64,000 bases of DNA from Heyndrickxia sporothermodurans (GTDB lineage Bacteria; Bacillota; Bacilli; Bacillales; Bacillaceae_C). The translations under genes and the position numbers were made by a program. The stretch spans positions 288,316 to 352,315 of the forward strand of contig BORH01000005.1 in the NCBI GenBank assembly GCA_018333075.1, given 5' to 3'. Shown piece after piece: positions 56,900 to 64,000 of the stretch (positions within the stretch are counted from its first letter, which is position 1; every line of letters begins with the position of its first letter). The notes below the pieces were generated by a model that was not told the DNA's origin, did not search any database, and saw nothing but the letters and a program-made list of their open reading frames with translations.

Positions 56900-57757
56900 T
56901 CACTCAATATTTTCTACATTTAAACACTTAGTTTCACAGTAATAGCCTTTGCCACCAACATAAACTTTTTCTATTTCATTCTTGCTATTGGTTGCTAATT
57001 TAACTAATATTTCGGAAGGAGAGTGTAAAGAATAACCTTGTTCAAATACATAGAATTCTTTTTGCAAGTAGTGCTGTTTATAAAGGTAGCAAGCTAATGC
57101 ACTGTTTGAAGTTCCAGTCGCTGCTTCTTCATTGATGTCGTATAGTGGAGCAAAATTTCTGCATAAAATTCGATCGTCATTAAAAGTATATAGATGCATC
57201 CCGACAACATTATAATACTTGCTGGTTTCTTTAATTTTTTCAAAATTAGGTTGTAGTGCATGTAATCGTGTTTCGCTTTTTATAGGAATTAAAATATCTT
57301 TTAAGCCCGTGGAGACAATTTGAATTGGGTATTTATTGTCTATAGCTTTAATGTCAAAACAGTCGATGAACTCGTTTGGAGATACAACATCATAGAATAT
57401 CGGTTTGTTTTGTTCCATGAATATGATGTCATCTTTTATGGTAATAGTAAGAACACCGCTGTTCGTTTCAATCGTATAGCGATTCCTGAAAAGTTTATTT
57501 AAATGCATCAGTATCGCGAAAGAGCCAATTGTGGCATGACCACATAAATCAACTTCTTCTTTTGGTGTAAAATACTCAAATTTATAATCAGCAATTTCAG
57601 ATTCTGATATAAATGCGGTTTCCGCATAGCCCAGTTGTTTGGCTATTGCCATTTTTTGAGTAGTGGTCAATGTATTCTCAATCAATACCACTCCTGCTTT
57701 ATTTCCGCCTTTATGATCCTTGCTAAATGCACTTACAACATAAACGGATATTTTCAT
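56900..57757 (-). CDS. PhzF-family isomerase/epimerase-like protein
   Basis: 285 residues from the ATG at 57757. PhzF signatures: VSAFSKDHKGGNKAGVV at the start, the acidic residue in YAETAFISESE, FTPKEEVDLCGHATIGS, and AATGTSNSALACYLY. The fold is the diaminopimelate-epimerase-like one. Family members isomerise small metabolites; phenazine synthesis itself is not implied, as no phz operon is nearby. Single gene in the accessory region. Confidence 0.88.
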   Translation of the reverse strand: MKISVYVVSAFSKDHKGGNKAGVVLIENTLTTTQKMAIAKQLGYAETAFISESEIADYKFEYFTPKEEVDLCGHATIGSFAILMHLNKLFRNRYTIETNSGVLTITIKDDIIFMEQNKPIFYDVVSPNEFIDCFDIKAIDNKYPIQIVSTGLKDILIPIKSETRLHALQPNFEKIKETSKYYNVVGMHLYTFNDDRILCRNFAPLYDINEEAATGTSNSALACYLYKQHYLQKEFYVFEQGYSLHSPSEILVKLATNSKNEIEKVYVGGKGYYCETKCLNVENIE

Positions 57758-57899
57758 AAGACACCAGCCTTCCTCACTTATAGTAAATTGTAGCATAGAA
57801 AGCACTACATATAAATGTTGTGGATAGAGATAGGCAATTACAAAAAGGAGCATATAGCCATTATAGGGTGTTAACAGTATTTTCGCTTTTTTCGATTAA

Positions 57900-57937
57900 G
57901 GGGTAGCGGCGGGAAAATGCGGATTTACAACGCTAAG
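57900..57937 (+). repeat. left terminal inverted repeat
   Basis: 38 bp, begins GGGGTAGCGGCGGGAAAATG. Differs from the right end at four positions. Confidence 0.92.
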
Positions 57938-57944
57938 CCCATTT

Positions 57945-59082
<1,138 letters not shown>

Positions 59083-59122
59083 GAGCACTAATACCACAAT
59101 AGGGAGCTTTAATGGAGCGATG

Positions 59123-59162
59123 AAAAGCCTAATTTTTTATGCTGAGAAATTAGGCTTTTTAA
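59123..59162 (+). terminator. map terminator
   Basis: Perfect 13-bp stem AAAAGCCTAATTT / AAATTAGGCTTTT with 11-nt loop and TTTAAT tail. Confidence 0.88.
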
Positions 59163-59174
59163 TATTGAAATTTC

Positions 59175-59212
59175 CTTAACGTTGTAAATCCACATTTTCC
59201 TGACGCTACCCC
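59175..59212 (-). repeat. right terminal inverted repeat
   Basis: 38 bp, complementary strand begins GGGGTAGCGTCAGGAAAATG. Confidence 0.92.
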
Positions 59213-59291
59213 GATTAAGGGAATTATTCATTGGTATTGTTCTGATATCTTTCAAATAAATAGTACCTCATTAATTTCTCAGTTCGATTCC

Positions 59292-59597
59292 TCAACCTTG
59301 GATTAAAATATCTATGAATTTCCTTATACCTTTGTAAATGAAAAGGAACTGCGTGAATGTTTCATCCGTCTTGCCTTTTTCCACTTTAATTTGATTTTGT
59401 TTCATGTATCTTTTGATCTGAGATAATTCTTTCTGAATAGTTCTCATTGTTACTTCTATCCATTCAGAATAGGGTGTTTTTACCTTAACAGTACTACTAT
59501 TTATAACTTTTAAATCTTGATTAAGGACTATTAATAACATAGGTAAGTATATTGCTTTTTCAACAACTTCTTTATCTTTTTCAGGGATTTTCCTCAT
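59292..59597 (-). CDS. YhjD-like small protein
   Basis: 101 residues, ATG after GAGGGAG. Starts MRKIPEKDKEVVEKAIYLPM, with a VKVKTPYSEWIEVTMR middle and helical end. I recall similar proteins (YhjD-like) encoded next to yolD in Bacillus, which fits the divergent yolD remnant here. The spacer between them holds two LexA boxes, so it may be SOS controlled. Function unknown. Confidence 0.6.
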   Translation of the reverse strand: MRKIPEKDKEVVEKAIYLPMLLIVLNQDLKVINSSTVKVKTPYSEWIEVTMRTIQKELSQIKRYMKQNQIKVEKGKTDETFTQFLFIYKGIRKFIDILIQG

Positions 59598-59631
59598 AAT
59601 TCTCCCTCACTTGTTTTTCTTTAATTGTATA

Positions 59632-59675
59632 CAAACGTTTGTTCTAGAATCGACTCGAACAGGAACATTCGTTCG
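59632..59675. promoter_or_regulatory. two LexA (SOS) boxes
   Basis: Minus strand CGAACGAATGTTCC (59675-59662) matches the Bacillus SOS box CGAAC-N4-GTTYC fully. A second, AGAACAAACGTTTG (59645-59632), fits GAACRNRYGTTY. They lie between the divergent small gene and yolD. Confidence 0.8.
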
Positions 59676-59716
59676 TATGAAATGAGAAAAAATTCACTTT
59701 TAAGGTAGGCAATATA

Positions 59717-59839
59717 ATGAGTATTAAAGATCGTGGGATGAAAAAATGGTATGGTTTTATGATGCCTGAGCATGTGGAAGGTCTAAAACAAATGTGGATA
59801 GATAATCAAAAAATAATGCCAATTATTATATTGCATTAA
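59717..59839 (+). pseudogene. yolD: YolD N-terminal fragment cut by prophage relic
   Basis: Only the first 32 or so residues remain: MSIKDRGMKKWYGFMMPEHV, then EGLKQMW, which match YolD-like proteins (normally about 110 residues). The homology stops at about 59814, where the 53-bp repeat begins, and the frame runs into integrase DNA and stops at 59839. yolD is usually followed by a Y-family polymerase gene (uvrX or yqjW type), which is absent here. AAGGTAGG ribosome site. Confidence 0.8.
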
Positions 59840-59867
59840 ATACGTCACTTGTTTTTTGTTTATCTTT
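59815..59867 (+). repeat. 53-bp direct repeat, copy 2
   Basis: Identical to 53784-53836; marks the junction between the yolD fragment and relic 2. Confidence 0.9.
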
Positions 59868-60870
59868 TTCAGTTAGATAGCTTTAAGTGTTCAGTGTTTG
59901 CATTATATCAGTGTGACCAAGTTGTTCTTGGATAACCTTAAAATTAACACCATTGCTCACTGCATACGAAGCGTAAATATGACATGGTAAATTGTATTTC
60001 TTCACTACCTCACACCACTTTCCTGTTAAACTCTCAGGATGTACAGGGAATCCATCTTTTTAGTAAATAGTAAGTTCATTGGTTTACCATCTCATCAAAA
60101 TAGGTTTCCATGCTTATCCACTTGCAATTTCTAATTTCCTTTGTTGTTTAGTATATTCTTTTATACCTTCCATAAAGATATTGGGAACATAAACCACTCT
60201 AAAGTGCTTGGTTTTAGTTGGGGCTTAAGAAGACTTTTCTTGTTTCTTTGTCATATTGTAGAGTTTTGTTTATCCAAATGCTACTATCACTATAGTTTAT
60301 GTTTTTATTCGAATCGCAACAATTTTAGTCATAGGTAACCCTACTAACACCGCTAGTTTAATTTGAATGCGATGTTTAGAATAAACATTATCAAGAGTGG
60401 ATAGTGAATGGTTAAGTTGTTATTTATAAAATTTGATTTCTCTACCTCTTTTCTCTACTTGTGGTGTATCAACACTTTTATTGGTTTATATTTTATTAGT
60501 TCCCACTTTGAAGTTTTCGAAAGAATACTTTTTAGCATCATATAATTTCCCTTTAAACTTTTTCTACTTGATCTTTTGCTCTTTGAAAAAAACAACTAAA
60601 TGATAAAGTTTAATTTTATCGAATTTTTATTTTTCCTAACGACTTGAGTACGTCTCTATTTAAATAACTTTTATAGGAATCTTCATGTTTTTATTGTTAG
60701 GTCGACTTTTACGAACATGAGGTCCAACGTTCTACGAAATGCTCAAATGGATGTTTTCAGCTCGAGGAGCAATATTTGTTTCGTTACCTCTATTTCAAGC
60801 GAGTGACTGTTTTCGTTTTCTAATGTGTTTTCATCGTATGACGTATCCAAGTTCGTCATACATTTTATAT
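59826..60870 (-). pseudogene. tyrosine recombinase, near full length but broken (relic 2)
   Basis: Minus-strand reading in several frames recovers an integrase from end to end: N-terminal KTKTVT near 60820, EHFVERWTS near 60730, KIKLYHLVVFFKEQ near 60610, then TLDNVYSKHRIQIKLAVLVG (catalytic Arg region degraded), RVVYVPNIFMEGIKEYTKQQ near 60180, LGHTDIMQTLNT near 59900. Stops and frameshifts are common and the HGLRH block is deleted, so it is inactive. It is a relative of relic 1. Confidence 0.8.
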
Positions 60871-61320
60871 TTGTAACCAAGTGGTGTAGCAGAAGCTGTG
60901 GAAAACACCTCTAAAAGTTATGAAGCAGAGCAGGTGGGAATCCTGCTATCTATTAAATGCTTGGCCAAACATTTAATCTAATCCCACCAAATATATGATT
61001 AATTCCCCTGAATTTTTAAATCACTATTCAGGATATTCCTAAAACATCGGAGGTAGGTGCTACGTTCTATCTTAAATGCCTGTGCAAAAAAAACGGATTA
61101 GAACGGTTCAAGATGTTGAAAAGTAACAAGTAGGCGTTCCAACAAAAAAACAGCAACAGCTTTAATGTGGAAAACCTAGAAGGGAAAAAATTTCAGCATA
61201 TTTTGACCAGGATAATTCAACTCTTGCTTAAAATTGGTAGGGGAGTGGGAGAAAGAGCAAGGTGCCAAAGTTTCAAATGATGAAAAGAAGGAAGATGAAA
61301 ACGATAAAGGTGTAGCATAA
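60871..61320. other. decayed DNA without intact gene
   Basis: About 450 bp. Plus-strand fragments (TKKTATALMWKT, FDQDNSTLA, WEKEQGAKVSNDEKKEDEND) are interrupted by stops; they look like a lost mobile-element gene that I cannot name. Confidence 0.5.
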
Positions 61321-61389
61321 TACAGGTTGTTTTTATAAAAATATTGTTGCGTTAACCGAGATAAATCAAACTCAATTTATACATTACAG

Positions 61390-61417
61390 AAGAAAAAAGA
61401 AGCGCAATTCTGCGCTT
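61390..61417 (-). terminator. yjcZ-like terminator
   Basis: AAGCGCA / TGCGCTT stem; on the minus strand it is followed by CTTTTTTCTTC. Confidence 0.7.
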
Positions 61418-61468
61418 AAAATGAAAGTTAAATATTACGTTTTTTCTATAAAATTCATCCTACAAAGA

Positions 61469-61579
61469 TTAGTAGTATCCTGTCATAAAAGATGTTCCTA
61501 CAATAATCAATAGAATGAAGAGAACTACAATTAATGCGAAAGGATTCCGACGATGTTCATGATGTTCATGATGTTCCAT
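61469..61579 (-). CDS. YjcZ-family sporulation protein
   Basis: 36 residues: MEHHEHHEHRRNPFALIVVL then FILLIIVGTSFMTGYY. Basic/His-rich start and one membrane helix with the FALIVVLFILLIIVG core shared by YjcZ/SscA-type spore proteins. ATG after AAAGGTGG. Lies in the accessory region but appears intact. Short genes of this type are often missed. Confidence 0.8.
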   Translation of the reverse strand: MEHHEHHEHRRNPFALIVVLFILLIIVGTSFMTGYY

Positions 61580-62076
61580 AGAATAGCACCACCTTTATTA
61601 AGATTCATTAAATAATATGTAAGAATGGTTTTTATTGAAATGGACAAGTGTGGAAATTTATTATAATTGGTTCATAGTATAAAGATTATATGAAACTAGA
61701 AGGTAACTTAACATGATCTACTACACCTGTGATGTTTGTGTAATAGTTGAGTTGGAAAAAAGAGCAAAAATAATGGATAGGAGGAAATCCCTTTTTAGGG
61801 AAGCACAACCTCTAGTGCTTCCCGAAGAGGTGAACAGTGACTGGAGGATTTGGAGGCTTATATATTTTATGCGAGAAGGTAGTATTGGATTGGACAAACT
61901 ATAGATATTTAGAAAAATAATAAAATAGTTGAATTCAAATTTTATATAATTGAGTGAGAGTTTTATGAAAATCGTAAGAGTCAAACCAATTAAAAAAACA
62001 TGTCTTCTGGTATTGGATGACATGAAAATATAATATGAAAAATTTCATCTGGGAGGGATCTATGGTGGGAAAATAA
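61580..62076. other. spacer with possible phage fragment
   Basis: No well-supported gene. ATG 61965 after GAGTGAGAG opens 22 codons (MKIVRVKPIKKTCLLVLDD...), like the N-terminus of a phage-type recombinase, then stops. A perfect 9-bp inverted repeat GGGAAGCAC / GTGCTTCCC lies at 61798-61823. An open frame at 61713-61904 has a poor start and is doubtful. Confidence 0.4.
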
Positions 62077-62193
62077 CTCTTATTTAAGCTACCTGAAATA
62101 GATAGAGAAAAGACAAAGGAAGTTGTTAAATCTGCCTTAGCAAAGTATCGATTTTATTTGCTAACAATCCCAGAAGAAAATTACCGAAAATAA
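62077..62193 (+). pseudogene. ArpU-family phage regulator fragment
   Basis: The frame reads LPEIDREKTKEVVKSALAKY then RFYLLTIPEE, the N-terminal pattern of ArpU-type late transcription regulators of Bacillus phages. No start codon in place, and it stops after about 38 codons. Part of relic 2. Confidence 0.75.
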
Positions 62194-62199
62194 CTTCTT

Positions 62200-62494
62200 C
62201 TTGTTCAATCGCTCCAAAAGAATGAAAAGACTACTGTAGTTCCAGACACTTATTATGTTTACAACAGATCAATTGGAATGATTAATGTTACAACAAAAAA
62301 AGGCGTTCCAGGTAGTTGGATTAATCCGAAAGAAACAGTTTAATATTAATTCAAAGCCAACTTATCACATTGTTAAAAAAGGTAAGGTTCTATCTAAGAT
62401 ATCTATGCAATATAAAACTTCAGTGAGTGAAATCATGAAGCTAAATAAAAACATTAAGGATAAAGATTTGATTTATCCTAATCAAAAAAATTAG
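62200..62494 (+). pseudogene. phage lysin fragment with LysM domain, frameshifted
   Basis: One frame gives VVPDTYYVYNRSIGMINVTT then KKGVPGSWINPKETV, a tail piece common in phage endolysins, and stops at 62343. A second frame continues with YHIVKKGKVLSKISMQYKT and LIYPNQK, a LysM peptidoglycan-binding repeat, ending at 62494. The catalytic domain is missing. Together with ArpU it marks the lysis end of relic 2. Confidence 0.75.
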
Positions 62495-62531
62495 AGTGAA
62501 ATAGAATGATTTGACTGTATTTGCAAATAAC

Positions 62532-62588
62532 CTCATTTAGATTTATTTATGTTGCGGTTCTCCGTAATAAATCTAACTGAGCTTTTTA
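62532..62588 (+). terminator. terminator after lysin relic
   Basis: 16-bp stem CTCATTTAGATTTATT / AATAAATCTAACTGAG (one mismatch), loop of 18, then CTTTTTAATTT. Confidence 0.85.
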
Positions 62589-62702
62589 ATTTAAGGGCTA
62601 GCACTAGACACCGAATTCTAGGAGGATCCAGAACAGTTTAATTAAATAAAGTTTTAAACATAGTAGGGCTTGGTTTACTACACAATCAAGCTCTGATAAA
62701 AA

Positions 62703-62711
62703 ACATATCTT
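62703..62711 (+). promoter_or_regulatory. candidate sigma-K -10 element
   Basis: CATATCTTA fits the sigma-K -10 pattern CATANNNTA, about 20 bp after an ACAC that could be the -35 (spacing a little long). It precedes an exosporium-like gene, a typical sigma-K target. Confidence 0.4.
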
Positions 62712-62739
62712 ATAGTACCATACAAAAGGAGGTGAAAGA

Positions 62740-63162
62740 ATGGCGCAAGTTCTTGATTACCAAGCAACTGAGCCTTTAAGCAGTTTTAACCCAGAAAATG
62801 CTTTTACAATTCCACAAGCTCCATTTAAAGTTCTATTAGCTTCGATTCAAATAAAAATCCCAGCCACCGCTTCAAGAAATAATAAAGTTGAGCTAATTTC
62901 AACTGTAGGTGTGGAAGGGATTACAAATATTGCTCAAGTTGTATTTAGAATCTTTCGTAACGGGAAAGAAATATTTAATACTCAAGATGGTGTAGAATCA
63001 GCTGGTTCAGAACAAAACTACTCATTTACATTCCAAGCAATTGATTTCAATTTAACAGCTGGCACCAACTTCTATCAGCTTACTGCTGAGAATATTACAC
63101 CTAACACACAAGCAAATGTTGTTGGACCCATTTCTTTTAGTGGATTAGCTATAAAAAGTTAA
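62740..63162 (+). CDS. ExsC-like exosporium protein
   Basis: 140 residues, ATG after AAAGGAGGTGAAAG. Starts MAQVLDYQATEPLSSF, then beta-rich sequence: NNKVELISTVGVEG, VVFRIFRNGKEIFNTQDGVE and NYSFTFQAIDFNLTAG. This recalls exosporium protein C of the B. cereus group and the C-terminal TNF-like fold of BclA-type proteins. No Gly-x-y collagen repeat. Likely on the spore surface, made in the mother cell. Confidence 0.65.
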   Translation: MAQVLDYQATEPLSSFNPENAFTIPQAPFKVLLASIQIKIPATASRNNKVELISTVGVEGITNIAQVVFRIFRNGKEIFNTQDGVESAGSEQNYSFTFQAIDFNLTAGTNFYQLTAENITPNTQANVVGPISFSGLAIKS

Positions 63163-63185
63163 CGATTATAGCTCTTCTATGCATC

Positions 63186-63231
63186 TTGAACATGTTTATG
63201 TCTAGTACAAATTTGTGGCATACATGTTCAA
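63186..63231. repeat. 10-bp inverted repeat after the ExsC-like gene
   Basis: TTGAACATGT and ACATGTTCAA, perfect, with a 26-nt loop; weak T tract, so a possible terminator. Confidence 0.5.
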
Positions 63232-63387
63232 TTTATTTAGTATAGTCTTGTAAGTATCGCGAGTTATTAATATACGGCTATTAGGTCGATTATTTATTTC
63301 TATATTAACAGTGGAATATTATAAAAATTATTGAACTGTGTATAATAGGTTCAGTTTTCAATCGTTATATTAATATGTACATTTAGC

Positions 63388-63418
63388 CCTTCTTTAATTA
63401 AGAGAAGGTTCTTTTTTT
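63388..63418 (+). terminator. terminator
   Basis: CCTTCT / AGAAGG with loop TTAATTAAG, then TTCTTTTTTT. No gene is seen just before it. Confidence 0.75.
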
Positions 63419-63605
63419 ATGGTTCTGAAATCTTTGATAATGTATCTGAATAAGCATTAAAGTTTGGCTTAACCCAAGCATAAATTAAAGATTGGAATAA
63501 TCTAAACAGTAACTACTTAATAATAATTGGTCAAAAATTGCGGGTTAAATAGGGATAAATTCATTGTCATTTGTTCAAAATATTATCGCATCACGATCCA
63601 CATTA

Positions 63606-63636
63606 AAAGCTCTTCTCAATCGAGAAGGGCTTTCTA
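63606..63636 (+). terminator. terminator-like hairpin
   Basis: AAAGCTCTTCTC / GAGAAGGGCTTT (one G-T pair), loop AATC. The stretch 63163-64000 has no coding frame that I can support. Confidence 0.65.
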
Positions 63637-63870
63637 TTAAAAAATACGTCTTCTAAAGCGAATTTTTTTAAAAAAAATGAAAGCGATTGTAAAAAAAAGG
63701 AATGAATCTTCTTCTAAAAGGAGATTTTATGAAAATCCCTCCAGGGAGTGGGTTGCCGTCTATCACTCACCTGTACATTCTTCCATCACGCATTCTAAAG
63801 TTCAGCAAGTTTTCCTCTATATCTCCTTATAGGATGTATTTTATCACTCGTTTTTTAATTAGATTTAATA

Positions 63871-63931
63871 AAAGAGGGTGACTCAAAAGTCTAGATCATT
63901 AGACTTTTGGGGCATCCCTTTTGTTTTTTTA
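63871..63931 (+). terminator. long hairpin near the right edge
   Basis: AAAAGAGGGTG...CAAAAGTCTA pairs with TAGACTTTTG...CATCCCTTTT, ending in T tract. Structures of this kind often flank insertion sequences. A TATAAT-like box (TGTATAATG, about 63962-63970) and the end AAAGAAAGG suggest that a gene starts just past the window. Confidence 0.6.
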
Positions 63932-64000
63932 GCAAAAAAAGACAAAAAAATCGTTCCTCTTTGTATAATGAAGTTACCACACAAAATTATCAAAGAAAGG

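Noticed and set aside
56655-56942. 95-codon plus-strand open frame MLSHCTRTLLALNKPP...
   Set aside because: No ribosome site, odd composition, overlaps a hairpin, a minus-strand terminator and the end of the phzF-like gene.
61713-61904. 63-codon frame ending MREGSIGLDKL
   Set aside because: Weak start context and no recognisable domain; it contains a perfect hairpin, so it is described only as spacer.
63675-63692. cre-like sequence TGAAAGCGATTGTA
   Set aside because: Resembles a CcpA site but the last conserved C is missing and there is no gene downstream to regulate within 300 bp.

Overview
The window looks like chromosomal DNA of a low-GC, endospore-forming member of the Bacillaceae. It carries CotD, SspL and YjcZ-type spore proteins, GpsB, a class B RNase P RNA, DynA, MntR, bacilliredoxin BrxA, a purine riboswitch and a LexA-type SOS box. 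Much of the gene order follows the Bacillus subtilis yp region (mrfAB-cotD-ypsA-gpsB-rnpB-ypsC-ypvA-ypwA; bpsAB-dynA; ypcP-sspL; ypdQ/ypeP/ypeQ/cspD; ypgQ-ypgR-brxA-ypiP-ypjP-thyA-dfrA-ypmR-ypmS-msrAB), followed by a yodN/yozE/yozD/deoD block. An ExsC-like protein suggests a relative of exosporium-bearing Bacillus. The genus cannot be fixed from the sequence alone.

Layout. 0-9 kb: DNA repair (MrfA end, MrfB), spore coat, cell division, RNase P RNA, rRNA methylation, a DinG-type helicase and a Taq-type carboxypeptidase. 9-15 kb: a DMT transporter, a ba3-type cytochrome oxidase operon (cbaDBA, minus strand) with a CRP/FNR-like palindrome near -42, and a divergent guanine-riboswitch-controlled xpt-pbuX operon. 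15-24 kb: CheX-like phosphatase, the type III polyketide synthase/methyltransferase pair bpsAB, the 1201-residue double dynamin DynA, a rhodanese and a 5'-3' exonuclease. 24-31 kb: two RNase H-fold genes, cspD with a long leader, mntR, a methyltransferase and fhs. 30.6-34.7 kb: an uncharacterised two-gene unit, a 1021-residue GNAT/beta-sandwich fusion plus an amidohydrolase. 34.7-49 kb: SulP permease without STAS, GlnRS, an ABC-F protein, YpgR, BrxA, a lethal-factor-like metallopeptidase, thyA-dfrA and methionine sulfoxide reductases. 49-53.7 kb: a chemoreceptor, YozE/YodN/YozD and deoD.

53.7-62.6 kb is an accessory region built from decayed mobile DNA. Two related prophage relics in the same orientation begin with a perfect 53-bp direct repeat that covers the integrase 3' end. 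One is reduced to an integrase tail; the other keeps a full-length but broken integrase, an ArpU fragment and a lysin fragment. The second relic cuts off a yolD gene that has two SOS boxes upstream. Between the relics are a DUF3231 gene, small unknown proteins, a PhzF-family gene and a 1313-bp Tn3-derived cassette. That cassette has 38-bp terminal inverted repeats, a 6-bp target duplication, a transposase tail and a frameshifted methionine aminopeptidase gene. The last 0.8 kb holds only terminators and what may be the upstream part of a gene or insertion sequence cut by the window end.
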